Positions 10,768 through 23,339 of a DNA stretch of 64,000 nt are shown here, piece after piece. The DNA comes from Hofstenia miamia. Lineage: Eukaryota > Xenacoelomorpha > Acoela. Position numbers and translations under genes: made by a program. The notes under the pieces are model-generated. The model saw only the letters and a program-made list of their open reading frames with translations, made no database searches and was not told the origin of the DNA. The first letter of the stretch is position 1. Every line of letters starts with the position of its first letter. Where the stretch lies: the NCBI GenBank assembly GCA_004352715.1, contig SCFE01000062.1:998196-1062195 (forward strand). Direction: 5' to 3'.

Positions 10768-10772
10768 GGAAA

Positions 10773-10799
10773 TACATATATATATATATATATATATAT
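10773..10799. repeat. (TA)n microsatellite, right of Penelope copy 1
   Basis: TA run directly abutting the right terminal repeat. Confidence 0.95.
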
Positions 10800-13484
10800 T
10801 CTTTATGATATGCTGAAGTTGAATCACTACTAGGGTTATTTGCTTGAGCTTATTTTCATTCTTTCTTAAACTTAACGAACTTCTATTCTAAGGAATGGGG
10901 TGGGGTATTCAGTCATGGGATTTTTTCATCACTATTTACACTTTAGTGCTTCATATATTGTTGTTTCAAAACATGAAAAACGGGTCATTACTGATCATTT
11001 GCTCAAATGCGATGTTTTAGCATTACTGACTCTGAGTTATAGAGATAGATATTTTATTTGAAAATCATCCAGCAGTAAGCTACTACACTTAGGGAAGCAA
11101 TATAATATAAAAACTCGATTTTAAAAAATTTGCCCTTAGGATGTTTTATATTTTATATATTTTTTATTTCTAATGGTTGTGATTCTTTCTTTTTTCTATG
11201 TAGAGTTTGGCAATGATGTGTTTGATTAAAAAACTTGAGTGAACACAGATAACATTATTTCAATGAACAAAATAATATCTTTACTTGCAATTTAAAATTT
11301 GTTGTTCTTAAGTAGCATTATTAAAACTTTTTCCTTAAATGTAAAAATGTTATTTAAAATTGTTTAGTAGATAGAAGTCCAAAATATTATTTAGAGTTTT
11401 CTTTTTTAAAAATCAGTCTTGACATTTAAACGATTTTAGCGAATTATTAATTTTTTAAATAATAAAAATGCTTTTTGTTTTTTATCATATAAAGCAACGT
11501 TCACTGAAATAATGGAGAAAGTGTTAATTGCTAACATGAGTAATTATAATTAAAATGTGTAGGACTAATAACTAGACAACAGAACTGAAGATCTAATGAT
11601 AAATGCAGTGTCCATTTCAGAAATTTAAGATATTATTAATTATCAAGTGATTCTCATCATGATTTTTAGGAAATCTTCCAATTTTACGAATTTAGCACAA
11701 AAGATTATTTTAAGAATAGTGATAAAAAGTGTACAACATGTAAAATTTAATAAACAATCAAAGTAATTGTTTATTAAAGGAGTTGAACTAAAAGTTATGG
11801 AATCAAGATATAGTCAACAAAAATTAGATGATTTATTAGAATTTATTAGAATGATAGTTTTGTAATACATGTATTTTAAGAACCACTAAATGGCAAATTC
11901 GAGGATATTCTAGGTTTATATAAGTAAAATTTTCGTTTTATTTTTCATATTGGAGAAATGAGAGCAAACAAAAGTTTTATCATTTTCTTAACGTAGCCTG
12001 TACATTGTAAAAAAGAGGGAGTCGCCTCTAGATCCATGGCGTACCCAGGGGGGCGACATGGTGGAATGTCCCCCCGTCAGGTTTCTAAATTTATTTTTGA
12101 CTGGATAAATCAAAAATTTTTTCATAAAAAATTGAAAAAATTAAAATATAGGATCGTGAAATGCACAGATTACAAACTATCATTTTTTTATTTTGACAAA
12201 TTCTAGGGATCTTCATTTACACTGTAATTAATAAATACATATATTTCTACAGTACATAGAAATTTATGGTTGTCACGTAGAGCATATGTACATGTGGCAA
12301 TTCATTTGGATTGAGAGGGGGATTTAATGAACACTAAAAAAATTGTTGCAGTTGCATAGGTTCAAAGAAAGTTTGTAAAATAGTCCAATGTATACCTTAA
12401 ATCATGCTTGTGACAAATTTAGTCCCGAGGCATTACCAGAACACGTAGTTATGGCACTATTAAAAAGGTATGATTTTGTAATCAAAGGGCCAAAATAATG
12501 AAAGTATATCAAAGTGCAATTGCAAAATGTAATGATTCTGAACCTCGAATTCTTCATAGAATATATGAGTGATCAAAGGCAAAAGCGGCTGATAATGTCC
12601 ATAACCTCTTTGAGCTGAACATCAACCGACAATTCAGGCGTCACCCGGACAGGTCCAGAAAACCTTAGCTTGGCCCCATTTAAATTAATGCCAAAAAATA
12701 TCTGCACCAAAATTGGGTATTTTAAAAACTTCAAATACAAACTATACACTGAAATAAAACATCCTAATTTTATATTTAGAAGAGTATGTGATACTAATGT
12801 AAAACAGAAAAATCTAAATTTATTTTTCAACAGGTTGTTTATAACTTGTATAGCAATAATTGCACTGTTGTACTTTAGTCAAAGTTTTTTAAATTTTGGC
12901 CTATCCTTGCGTAAAACTTCAGCCCAAGACCTGTCCGGTCGATAGCCATTTCTGACTTAGCAGGGGGATTTTATTGCAGCATTAATTTGTCGAAAACGAG
13001 TATCTTGTTTTCTAAGGCCATTGTCACAGAATTTCAAATTGTAAATTAACAAATTTGAAAAATCTCTAAATTGAGAATGTAATAATTAAATTAATGCAAT
13101 CATTTCTTAAAACATGAGGCAAAAATTTTGAAAATAGCAGATGTCCTATGCATTTATATGACCCCTCAACACATATGCAAGAGATCTTACTCCGTGCAAA
13201 TTCTCCATCCCAAAGAACGAGGACCATTACAAACTTCATGTATATTTTTCCATAGTTGATGCCATACCATCAGTTTTGTCCTCACTGCTAGGATGTTAGC
13301 AGCAAATATCTTTAAGCCTGGTATGCTTAATCAGAAATAATGGTAAATGTGAATCCGTTCAATCAATTTATTGAATCTTATTTACCCTAGCTTATTTCTT
13401 CTACTGAAAGTGAGATTAAGACAAAAATTAGGATTTGGAAAAGCATACGATTAACCGTCGATCCAGATAAGTGCCAAAACAACG
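10800..13484. other. Gene-free stretch
   Basis: AT-rich with no recognised gene. A G/C-run patch at 12030-12085 (GGCGTACCCAGG followed by G and C runs) looks like a decayed hAT end. An 11-bp inverted pair CCGGACAGGTC (about 12645 and 12928) frames a 280-bp segment with no identifiable content. Confidence 0.45.
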
Positions 13485-13492
13485 GGCAAGAT

Positions 13493-13977
13493 CAGTGGTT
13501 CTCAACCCTGGGACTCTATATAACTTTACTGAGGTCTACACAAAAATAGCGAATTGGGGGCCCATGGTGACATTTTGGTGTTCGATAGAGCTTTTCTAAT
13601 TCACAACGGTTTTCATTACTGCGAATGGAATTTCTTTAAAAAAGGGACAATTTTATAATACTAAAATTAAAAATATTCCAAATTCAATTTGTTGCCAACG
13701 TTGCTGCGAACAACAATAACTGAATAGAGACTCCAACATTTTACAACTCTTGGGGTTCACAGAAAATTGTGTCCTTCAATAAATGATGTGAAATTGAAGA
13801 ATTTTATTAATTTATAATCATGAGCGACTGCATAAACCAGGGACAGAGACTATAGAAAAACCACTTGCCCTATATAGTAAAACTTTTTCTTGCATCACAG
13901 AGACCCCCGGAGATTTATTCTTGGATTTTTTAAGAATGACATCAGAGATTATAAAAATGCCTGGGTTACAGAAGGTC
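13493..13977. mobile_element. Decayed hAT-type nonautonomous element
   Basis: The left end CAGTGGTTCTCAACCCTGGG is a typical hAT terminus. The right end, reverse complemented, TTCTGTAACCCAGGC followed by an AT-rich stretch and a GAGG/GATG-GTC block, aligns loosely over about 38 nt. No target duplication was found, so the right boundary is approximate. Confidence 0.5.
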
Positions 13978-14530
13978 AAAATTTGTAAAAAATCCAATAT
14001 AAGTTTTTATTGAAATCACAATTTTAAAAAAATGCACCTACATGGAGTTTGTTTTGCAATAGTAAGCGACATTAAATGAAATAGTTTCATAGAAAGCCAC
14101 CAACATTTAGGCTATCTGATTGATTTATGGGTGTAAAAATCACTCCAAAGATTTTATATATATTAATTAATTTTTGACTAATTATGTGTCTCATATATGT
14201 GAGAGAGGTTTTTACTAGATTCATAATTTTTTATAACTCGGATTTTAGCAGGACTTGTTCTAATTGCATTTGTAGTGTCAACGATTGAAAATGATTAGTC
14301 TCTTAAAAAATGCATCTAATTGTCAATAAAATAATTGCTGTTTCAAGCTCACAACGTTTATGAGATCATCAGTAAACTTTAAATGTTTTGGTATTACTAA
14401 AATATTACAGAAAACAATGTTTAGGGTGTTTGCTATCTTTCTCTATACATATATTTTCATTACACAGAACTACACATTTTGTGTATCTACGAATTTTTCC
14501 AAATAATATTAGGTATATTTGGAATGGTTA
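13978..14530. other. Gene-free stretch
   Basis: AT-rich sequence with no supported feature. Confidence 0.5.
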
Positions 14531-14538
14531 GCCATGGA

Positions 14539-14883
14539 CATGGTGACAAAAAGTGCATTTTTGAGAAACTTTTAAACGTTGAAAACAATGTTTTTTTGCT
14601 CTTAGACAACCCAGCTCAAAGTGCGAAAATTTTGCTAAAAACACATGTAGTAGCAAACATTGAATTATTCATTTTTCGTTTTATGCACGTAAACTATTTG
14701 CTATTTTTTCGATAGAAAATCTGTTATAAAAGTGAAAATGGACAAAACCCAAAAATTATTTTTCAAAACTTACTATGTAAATTTGAAAAAAAACATTTAA
14801 GAAAAAATTAGCAGAAAACAGTTGTTTAAAACAGTGTTTAAAATATGTCTTAAACAGGTCCTGTTTAAAACATGCCAACCCTC
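14539..14883 (+). mobile_element. hAT-type MITE, family A copy 1 (345 bp)
   Basis: Flanked by GCCATGGA (14531-14538) and GCCATGGG (14884-14891), an 8-bp duplication with one mismatch. The right terminus, reverse complemented, GAGGGTTGGCATG fits the AGGGTTGGCA end type. It matches the element at 30290-30603 in inverse orientation along its whole length, including the shared internal block AATGGACAAAACCCAAAA. The 78-codon open frame overlapping it is not a recognisable protein. Confidence 0.78.
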
Positions 14884-14891
14884 GCCATGGG

Positions 14892-16217
14892 AGAAGATGT
14901 TTGCAATAAAATTTTGTAAACATAGAATTTAGTGCTTATTGATCATTTCTATACACAATTGCTTAAATGCACTTGTAATCAAATTTTCAATACGTGTGCA
15001 AAGTATAATTTAAACAACTATATTCAAGTTAAAAAAAGAATATCGTTAAGATATTTCAGTAGTTTTGTTAAAAATCTTAAACATAAATTTTAAAAAATCA
15101 ATAAAATTTAAAATATTTTAAACACAATAAAGCATTCATTTTGAAGCTTCCATTTACTCAAATGCAGCAGTCCTCCCCTTCCGATTACTACGATAACAAG
15201 TCAAGCGATGCTATCAAAGTTCTACCCATTGCCGTAATCAACGCCAAGTCACGCCTCTTCCTTCTTTTTGATCTTGCCGAAATGAATTAAAAGAGTTGTA
15301 GGTACAACAAAGTAAGAACTGCTGGAGGCCGATGACATTTCCTGTAGTCTCTAAAAGAAATCTAACATTGGTTTGATTAAAATTGAGTTATTCGATGCAC
15401 ACATAGGATTCTCAAAGAACAATTAGAATAATTATTCCAAGTTAAAAGATAGATTTCGATCTTAAGGAAAAAAAATAAAATTAATAAAAAAATTCAGAAA
15501 TTTATATTCTGTAATTGACAAGATAAAACTAGTAGAGCTCAGTTAAAGAAAATCAGTTTGAATAAAATTCGTACACTATTAAAAAACGTGTAGTCAGTCA
15601 CTATGAGGGTTATCGGTTATCGGATTTCATGTTATTTCCATCCCACACAAGTCCCATGATGTTTTTTTCATCACACGTCTTCACTTCTAAGGAATTATTA
15701 GATTTAAAATTTTCAAAGAAGTTCAGAATATACTAAATTGTATATTCAAGAAATAAAAAATCCAGTTTATTTTTTCAAATTTCGAAACACTATGTGTACT
15801 TTTACTTTTAAAATGGCCCATTCAGCAAATTTGGAATAGGGTCACAAAATCTGACCCATCGATCCATCTGACATGAATAGAAAATAACCCGGTAACTCGT
15901 TAAGTGATTGTAAAATATATCATCCAGTGAGCCGATATCACCCGTTTATTTTTAAATCATAAAAACAGGAGTAAACAGAATAATCATATCGGAAAACCAT
16001 TTAAAATATATTTTAGAATTACAGTCACACTGGCCATTGCTTGAACTTGAACCAAGTCTGATATTGATTGAGCCCTATCCTTGCTCTTGGTAGTAGCTTT
16101 CCTGCATTTAACAATTTCTTACTGACTGAGAAGAAGTAATTTTGAAAACAAATAAAAGTTCGATATTTTCCCTAAGTTTGTAGCAATGTCTTATATCAAT
16201 TCCTTAAATTGCAACAG
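14892..16217. other. Gene-free stretch
   Basis: No gene or structured repeat recognised. Confidence 0.5.
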
Positions 16218-16225
16218 GTTGTAAG

Positions 16226-16656
16226 CAGAGTTGGAACCTTGCCGTGATCCTGCCGCACCCGTGCCCATTTTTACAGAAAAGTTTGTGATCATGACTTGCT
16301 CGTGGCCACACTAAAAAACGTATAAATATACTTGTTATTTTGATTTTCTAGCTCTATAAATTTGCATATCAAAATCATCGAAAGTTTTGTTTCTTGAACA
16401 ATTTGTTAAACTATTGAAACAATTTGCTGCCAGAAACATTTCAATCGTACAGTTTTAATACAAGGTGCCTTTTTTATTTAACGAAGAAACAAAATTGCTG
16501 AAAAATAATTCAGATCGCATTTCACTAATGATAAAAAATTTACAGATTTTCATGTCGTCGCTGGCTCGTGCTTAAAATTTTTTTAAATTTCGTGCCGTGT
16601 CGTGCTCGTGCCTCATGCATCCCTCGTGCCATGCATGTGCCGAAAAATCAAGGCAC
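16226..16656. mobile_element. hAT-like nonautonomous element with 8-9 bp target duplication
   Basis: The 9-mer GTTGTAAGC occurs on both sides (16218-16226 and 16657-16665), allowing an 8-bp duplication with an element starting CAGAGTTGGAACCTTGCCG. The interior is GC-richer than its surroundings and filled with repeated words such as CCGTGCC and CTCGTGC near both ends, a pattern seen in hAT MITEs. The right TIR (GTGCCTTG reverse complemented) matches only weakly. Confidence 0.6.
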
Positions 16657-16665
16657 GTTGTAAGC

Positions 16666-18160
16666 CTTTTAAGTTTCAAAATTGTGTAATTTCTCAACTT
16701 TGTGAAAACTTCTAATTGTGAATTTGTGCACGTATTAAATTTATTCTATTTCTAGCGAAAAATTTGGTTTAGACTGAATCTCAAGACTTCTAGGATAATA
16801 TTATCAAATTTTAGAAAGAAAAAAGAATGAACTAAAGAAACTTCTGAAACGAATTATAACAAATTTGACAAACATGCTTTTGTGTAGTTATTTTCTACAT
16901 AATAATCAATCTGACATTATTGAGACAAGCCCTTTTGTGTACATTTATTTCATTTTTATTTGTTTATTAAAGAATTTTGACCCGATAACCCAGCTGAACC
17001 GGAAGATTTAAGTGGAAAGTTTACCTGGCCACCTTGCTGACTTCTCAACAAATTCTTGATCTAGAAGCACAGTGACTCGCAATCCCGATGACCCAGTTTC
17101 AGCTCCTCTATTTAGTATTGATAAAACTGGCAACACAGTATCACATGAATTTGAACTTAATGATTCATATACATCCTTTGGTGCTAAATTCTAACAACGA
17201 TAAAACGATTCCAAACTTCATTGCAAAGTTAGTTTTTATGAAATTGACTTCGTTTCAAAATGAATTAATCAAAAATTATTTGAGAAAACATGAATATTCT
17301 TCCAATATTTGAAAATATTTAAGTATTGTCAAATTTTTTGCGATTTTTTTGATATTTTTTAATAATAATAACTAATATTCAGAAAGATAAGGGACACTAA
17401 AATCCAAAACTACACTTTGATCAATATTTTTGCAATAGAATATGCAATGAGAAAAAACAATTCAACATCTATAGTGTAAATATTGATTTCCTTTGATTTT
17501 GAGTAGAGAAAATTAACAACAATTGTATTTATTTTCTCAATTGAAAATGTCGTTTCAGTTATCATATCGAGTAATAACGCGTTTTAAAATTATATACCAA
17601 AAACCTCAACATATAAATTTCTTAAAACGTATTGTCCTCTTTTTAAATGGTATAAATTTTTTGATTAGTTTGAAAAATAGTTGTGTTGTGTGCATCATTT
17701 GATTTATAAAATTACTCAATTTATTCAGTAGAAGTCTTGCTTAGGTCCTGCAAGGTTTATCTAGGGTTACCTCACATCTTGTTGCTTTACATTTCTAATT
17801 ATTTCCTATTTATTTGTTTATTGCTTCTTTTGTTGAAGATTTATGACTATATTAAACTATTTCATAAAGATACGTTAAAAGCTTTGTAAATTTTCAAATT
17901 ACTTTTTCATGACGCGTATTTACTTTGAATCCGAGAGCAATAAAATTGATTTATAAGCGAATTCTAACATAAAGAATTAGATGGAGCAAAATAATCCTTA
18001 ACTTTAACACTGTAAGCAATTTTTTAGCAGAATTAATAGTAAGTTCTACAAATCGTCTTTAGTTGTAGTTTCTCTGCAATTGCTAATTTAGTTACTTTCA
18101 TCACATTATTTATAACAAAACTCCACTTAAGCATTTCATATTGATAAGGAAAAAATTTGA
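16666..18160. other. Gene-free stretch
   Basis: AT-rich, no supported gene. Confidence 0.5.
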
Positions 18161-18209
18161 ATTATATATATATATATATATTATATACATATATATATAT
18201 ATATATATA
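18161..18209. repeat. (TA)n microsatellite
   Basis: TA array followed directly by CAGGGTGTTGCAAAAAAA, a possible transposon terminus. Confidence 0.9.
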
Positions 18210-18948
18210 CAGGGTGTTGCAAAAAAACGAAACCCATATTCAAAATCTAATGACTAATGAAGCTATCATATTTTCCCAAGCATCACTGTATTTATCTAAC
18301 TTTTGCTCATCTTTTTTGATGGAGCAAACTTTGTTTAAATTTTCAATATTTTCGACCATTTGTAGGTAACTGGCAGCATAATTACTGCCCTTAATCAGAA
18401 TGGTTAAATTTAGCAGTATTTGTATGTGCTCTATAATTAGTAATTGCATTGTATTTACTATCTAGTTTGCAAAATTTCATATGTAGTTTCTCTTCACATG
18501 TTTAATTATTAAACATAATAAATACTTTGCAATGAATGAACATATCTTCAATTTGATTCATGATTTTAGGACGATGTCATTTCTTTGCTCAAATCTATTG
18601 AAATGGACATTATTATAAAACGACAATATTGAACTTTGTATATACATTTATATATACATACCAGTGTTGCAAATTGATCATATATTTCCAAACATATCCA
18701 AATATTTTTTACAAAACCCAACCCGACTCAACTCAAAAATCTACTTCGAACTCTTTGATTTCCGTACCTCTCACCTGATGCATTTGAGTTTTTGAGAGAT
18801 TCAATCTTTTTTGATCATAACTCATTTTAAAATTAACAATGATCAGATATGAATTTACTCGATATTAACAGCTGACGACCTCGAACCACTACCTTCAAAA
18901 CGTGCCCCAGCCCAACTAATAGATCGATACAACCCACTTGCAGCCCAG

Positions 18949-18983
<35 letters not shown>

Positions 18984-21030
18984 NCAATTCCTATTTGTTA
19001 GAAAAAAATTGGTCTATTCTTATGTGTTAGCATCAATTTGATATATATATATATATAGGTTTGTTAAATATGAGATTTTTATGTAACAAGTATTATTGAA
19101 AGTTACCGCAGTCTACCAAAATTTAATGAAGACAAGATATGTGGTTATATGCAAAAATGAGTTAAATAAGGCATTTAGAACTTTATGAATGACCTGAAAT
19201 TTACTCTATATTACAACAACAAACCGAATTTATTCATCCTTTTTACACAAATTTGATATTTTCAAAAATAGTTTGTAATTTAAAAGGCAAAATGTAGATT
19301 AGCACTAGAATTACAAAAATTGGAATCTTTGCACTACTTCCCACAATTTCTATTATTTTCTAATGCTACAATCATTGTAATCAATACATTTTGAAAATCA
19401 AAGATAGAATTACTTAACCTGAATTTTAACCTGATTAACCGGGTTTAACCGGACCGGATCTAGAACTAATATCCCATTTTTTAAAACCATTTACTCAGCC
19501 CTAGAACTTGCGCAGAGCTCCGCATAAATATTTTGAAAATTCAACCTACATGTACTTGAGTGAATTGTGGCTAAACAGATAAATCCCAAATATAGTTATA
19601 AATTATTTTGGTGATCTTAGAAATTGACATTTGGTAGGGCAAATAAGTTTAAATGAAGATGGTTGCAAACAAATTTAGTTAAGCAAATCACAAATGCAAT
19701 ATAAATTTGAATTCTAAAGACCCAAGCTTAAACAATGATGATTACAATAAAATCAACAAAAATACTATTGGGATGCGGCCAGATACGCAACTTAGTAAAT
19801 TCTCAATATAGTAGCAATTTGGTCGAAATTTTTTATGTTCATTGGATCAATGCAATATCTTAACCTCAAGAAACCCAGGCAATTTCTACAATTTGTGATG
19901 GTCTGTACAGAAAATTTGAAAACGCTCACAAACTTATAAAAATATCTAAAGCGTCATAGAATAGAGATGAACTCTGATTTTAATACAGCAATTTGGAAAG
20001 GGTCCGGGGCGGTCCACACCACGGTTCGGCTAGGTCCAAACGGATGCAGAGAATATACACAAGTTAACAATTTATCATTCATTTTATACTTGAATACAAT
20101 TTATGCCCCTCATTTTAACGTTTAGAGTGTGGGCTCCCATAATAATGTTGTAGGGAATGTTCTAACGTAGCTATATGCCAAATTTCAACGCAGTCGGATA
20201 ATATTTCATGTTTTAGGCAGCTAAGGCTTTTTAAGAATAATAACCTTAACAGCCCGGGAATTTGATAATTTTTCATAATCTTAGAAAAATTTCTTAGATC
20301 ATTATAGTTCAAAATTTATCAACGCTTTGCTCAATATGAAAGCACCACGTGATAGAGAAGAACTTTCTCTTTTATTTTCGCTCATAATCTGAGACCCGGA
20401 TCTGTCCCATCGCACCGCACCGCATGTACATAGAACTATGAGAATATAAAGTCGTATATGATTTTAATGTTTCAATCGGTCAGGAATAGCCCTCCCAAAA
20501 GTCTGTGTTAATCCAGTTTTGCAAATATCATTACGTTAATGTCAAGTAAATGATAATCCCAAACCGCTTCTAGCTATTGCACACTGTGCTTCTTAGCGAT
20601 GGTATATTTGCTGAAATTATATAGTTGAGGTTAATTGTTGCTGCCATGCGCCTTAGACCCTATCTTATTATGTGAGCATAAGGTATGAGGAAATTTGAAG
20701 ATTCTAAAAAATAGGAATTTTTCATGAAAAAAATTAATATTTCATGAAGCATTTAAATAGGACTCTTTCTTCGCTCGTAGAATGTGTCGATGTACGTGGT
20801 TTTAGAGAATTCCTTTTTCTGAACAGTTCATTCAGCTGCAAGCTTATCTCAAATTTGAGTGACAGTAACTCATGTTCTAGGCATTTTTTGAAGCATCGTC
20901 CTAAGTTTTTTGCACTTCTACCGAGTAACACTATAGAATGAATTGACTTTCTTCAAAGTTTGGTTAGCGGCATCATTAAGATCAGTGCAAAAAAACAAAC
21001 ATACATTTTGGGACACCCTATATAATTAAG
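18210..21030. other. Gene-free stretch with scattered transposon-like ends
   Basis: No gene recognised. It starts with CAGGGTGTTGCAAAA and ends (reverse complement) with ATAGGGTGTCCCAAAA at 21006-21024. These could be the two ends of one element or two unrelated termini. GC-rich degenerate patches at 19430-19510, 19995-20040 and 20390-20430 resemble hAT sub-terminal words. A single N sits at 18984 in a TA tract. Confidence 0.4.
18955..19057. repeat. (TA)n tracts around a single-N gap
   Basis: Two TA runs with an N at 18984 right after the first. The array length is not reliable here. Confidence 0.85.
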
Positions 21031-21082
21031 TGAATTGTGTATATTCTAAGCCTATATATAGGTTTAGAAAATACACAATTCA
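21031..21082. repeat. 52-nt imperfect palindrome
   Basis: The arms 21031-21056 and 21057-21082 are reverse complements at 24 of 26 positions, centred on TATATA, with outer ends TGAATTGTGTAT and ATACACAATTCA. It sits just outside the GGTGTCCC terminus at 21006-21024. Confidence 0.8.
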
Positions 21083-22468
21083 GAATTTTCAATTAACAAT
21101 TTCATATTTGTTAGGCTGGTCTTTTTTACAACTCAGACTTGATATTTTATAAAATAGAATTAATTGATGAGATTAGCAATAGTAAAATAAATCTTCGAAA
21201 ATGCAAACATATGCTGAATTTCGTAATTTGAATAATTATCCGATATTTACTAATTACTTCGCAAGAAATAATTAATCAAAAGATGATCTCTTCAAAGAAA
21301 CTTGAAACAAATTAGCCGCCTTGAATGAGCAACTTGTGTTGGCTTTTATAATTAGTGGTAATTAATGACGCAGGTATTGCAAAGAAACACTTTGCGAATC
21401 AACACCGCTCATTGCCGATTTTATTAATTAGCAAAGCTGATCAGACCACGATGAATTAACAAGTAAGTAATGAAAGAGGTAAACTGATGACTTTTGTATT
21501 ATAAATATAACTATTAGAGGACGCAAAAATTTCACAAAATAAAATTAAAAAATGGTAGAAATTTATGAATGGTGGTTTTCATACGGCCCTCCGAGAGTCT
21601 TTATGAATCGCAATATCTATGCAGATACTTCGTATCTGTTTTAGATGTGCACAAAATTTCAGTTGTATAGTAATGAATAAACTTTTGCTTTGGGTATTTT
21701 AGAAATTAGGAATGATACTAATTATAGTTGTGCACAATAGTGTAGATTTTAATAGGAAAATTCGGTTTCTGGCAATTTGAAAGCATAACAAGCTGTTCAA
21801 AATTACAATTTTCAAATATAGGAGCAAGTAGCGAAAAAAATAAATTAAATCGCTTAATCCAGGAATACTTCCCAAAAGTTTCATTCAAACAAGTGTGCGT
21901 TTATAGGAGTACAACCGCCTTTAAAATATTTTCCTTTGATTTAGAACCGTTTTAAAGCGTTGCAAATCAAATATTGCAAGACTTAAACAAGCCGAACTGA
22001 GCGAAGCAAAACCGAAACGATTACAAATTGAGCCACTTGCAAATCTGAAGTGTATGTATGTTGAAGTATACACGGACAACATATAACAAATAATGAATAA
22101 AATCAATGAATGAAAGCGGATAATAAATAACAGCTTTTTGTATATTAGTTTTCTTAGAAATTGCAGGTTGACCAAGCAAATGTATCCCAACCCGATCCGA
22201 CCCGACCCTCTTCCTCTTAGGAATCATTATCCTTCTCAAATTAAATTGTTTCACTCACTTTTTAAGAAAACCACAATCCCGCATTTAGTTAAAACTCGAA
22301 GGCATTTGCATAAATAGACTAACTTCTAAAATGTGTAAAACTTTAATTTTACAAAGAATTTTGCCGAAGTTACTGGAATTGTGATTAAATTAATCATTCA
22401 ATGAAAGAGTGTTTACGACATTATTTGGTGATGAAATGAAAATGAAAATAAAAATTTCAGTAAAAACG

Positions 22469-22472
<4 letters not shown>
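21083..22472. other. Gene-free stretch
   Basis: AT-rich. A CCCGATCCGACCCGACCC patch near 22188-22207 may be a hAT sub-terminal remnant. No gene recognised. Confidence 0.45.

Positions 22473-22542
<70 letters not shown>
22473..22542. repeat. (TA)n microsatellite, left of Penelope copy 2
   Basis: A 70-bp pure TA array that runs directly into the Penelope terminus AACCGGTTTCG. Confidence 0.95.
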
Positions 22543-22543
<1 letters not shown>

Positions 22544-22545
<2 letters not shown>

Positions 22546-22573
22546 CCGGTTTCGATTCAAAAATAATCATCAG
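22544..22573 (-). ncRNA. Degenerate hammerhead-like motif, Penelope copy 2 left end
   Basis: Minus strand: CTGATGA core, degraded stem II, GAAA, then palindromic ACCGGT. Stem II no longer pairs well. See 23293-23322 for the better partner. Confidence 0.4.
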
Positions 22574-22717
22574 AATACAAAATTTGTGGCACTAATATTT
22601 ACAATGTACTACCCTAAAATTTAATGATGTTTAAATTTTTATGCACTTAGAATAAATTTAATATGCTCATATTACTTTGCTTGTTCAATATTTGATCTTT
22701 GTTATTGTTCTTAATTA

Positions 22718-22960
22718 TTAACGCTTCTGCGTATTGAATGTTTTCATTATTATATTAAAATGATGTTGATGCATATATATTTCTGACATTTGATGACCTG
22801 ATAGATGCTCATTGATCCTAGTTATAAAATGGCATTTAGTTTCCCCAATGTAAGAAATATTGCATTCTTCACAATTGTATTTATAGACAAGTGAGGAAAC
22901 TAGCATTTTTTCGATAGGATCTTTGTTCTTAAAAATGCCGGACGTTTTCTTTGATTGCAA
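22718..22960 (-). pseudogene. GIY-YIG endonuclease fragment of Penelope copy 2
   Basis: Eighty codons with VYKYNCEECNISYIGETK and TRINEHLSGH: CxxC pair, YIGET and Arg/His of the Penelope endonuclease. Repeated identically at 23760-24002 within the exact duplication. Confidence 0.8.
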
Positions 22961-23029
22961 AATTGGTGTTAACTTAGTTAATTCTAATCGTGTTTTAATG
23001 ATCTTTATCCGTGCTTTTAAGAAAAAATG

Positions 23030-23227
23030 CTAGTTTCCTTTTAAGAGATTTTGATTGTCCTCAGTATATGGTATTTTCCAATATATTGGTATTTTATCTT
23101 CATCATTTGCTTTGTTACATTCAATAGACTTTGAGGTGAAAACTTGGTCAACAATATTTTTAATCAATTTATGTGGATAGCCGTTCTTTTCAAATATTTC
23201 ATATAATTCAATTATGGATTCAATCAT
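23030..23227 (-). pseudogene. RT-endonuclease linker fragment of Penelope copy 2
   Basis: Sixty-five codons with GYPHKLI and IYWKIPYTED, homologous to 10393-10611. Repeated identically at 24072-24269. Confidence 0.75.
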
Positions 23228-23292
23228 GTTATTATAATTTAAAGAAATTTTAATAATTCGATTTAATATTAAATTCCCACAAATTTTGTATT

Positions 23293-23322
23293 CTGATGAT
23301 GATTTTCGAATCGAAACCAGTT
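23293..23322 (+). ncRNA. Best hammerhead-like motif, Penelope copy 2 right end
   Basis: CTGATGA (23293-23299), one extra T, stem GATT/AATC closed by TTCG, GAAA (23313-23316), then CCAGTT. Bases before the core (TT) and after the putative cleavage site (AA) can pair as the start of stem I. Stem III would be short and intermolecular. The extra T before stem II deviates from the consensus. Confidence 0.5.
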
Positions 23323-23339
23323 AACATTAAATTGACCAC

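Larger units (their letters stand above)
9893..10772 (-). mobile_element. Penelope-like element copy 1, truncated, with inverted terminal repeats
   Basis: A remnant of about 880 bp between terminal inverted repeats of roughly 93 bp (about 9893-9988 and 10680-10772), matching almost throughout. Inside, the minus strand encodes broken pieces of a Penelope polyprotein: a YIPFKSYCD-like RT C-terminal block, then GYPHKLI and IYWKLPYIEEKK (10393-10611), then a GIY-YIG-type endonuclease piece VYKYQCEKCDQFYIGET with TRIKGH (10075-10272). The order RT-linker-GIY-YIG is that of Penelope-like elements. The RT catalytic core is missing, so the copy is dead. Both flanks are (TA)n tracts. Confidence 0.85.

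Noticed and set aside
12670-12945. 91-codon plus-strand frame
   Set aside because: No family resemblance and overlapped by another frame on the minus strand; likely chance.
22409-22624. Open frame with an Ile-Tyr run
   Set aside because: Product of the TA array; the flanks belong to a Penelope terminus.
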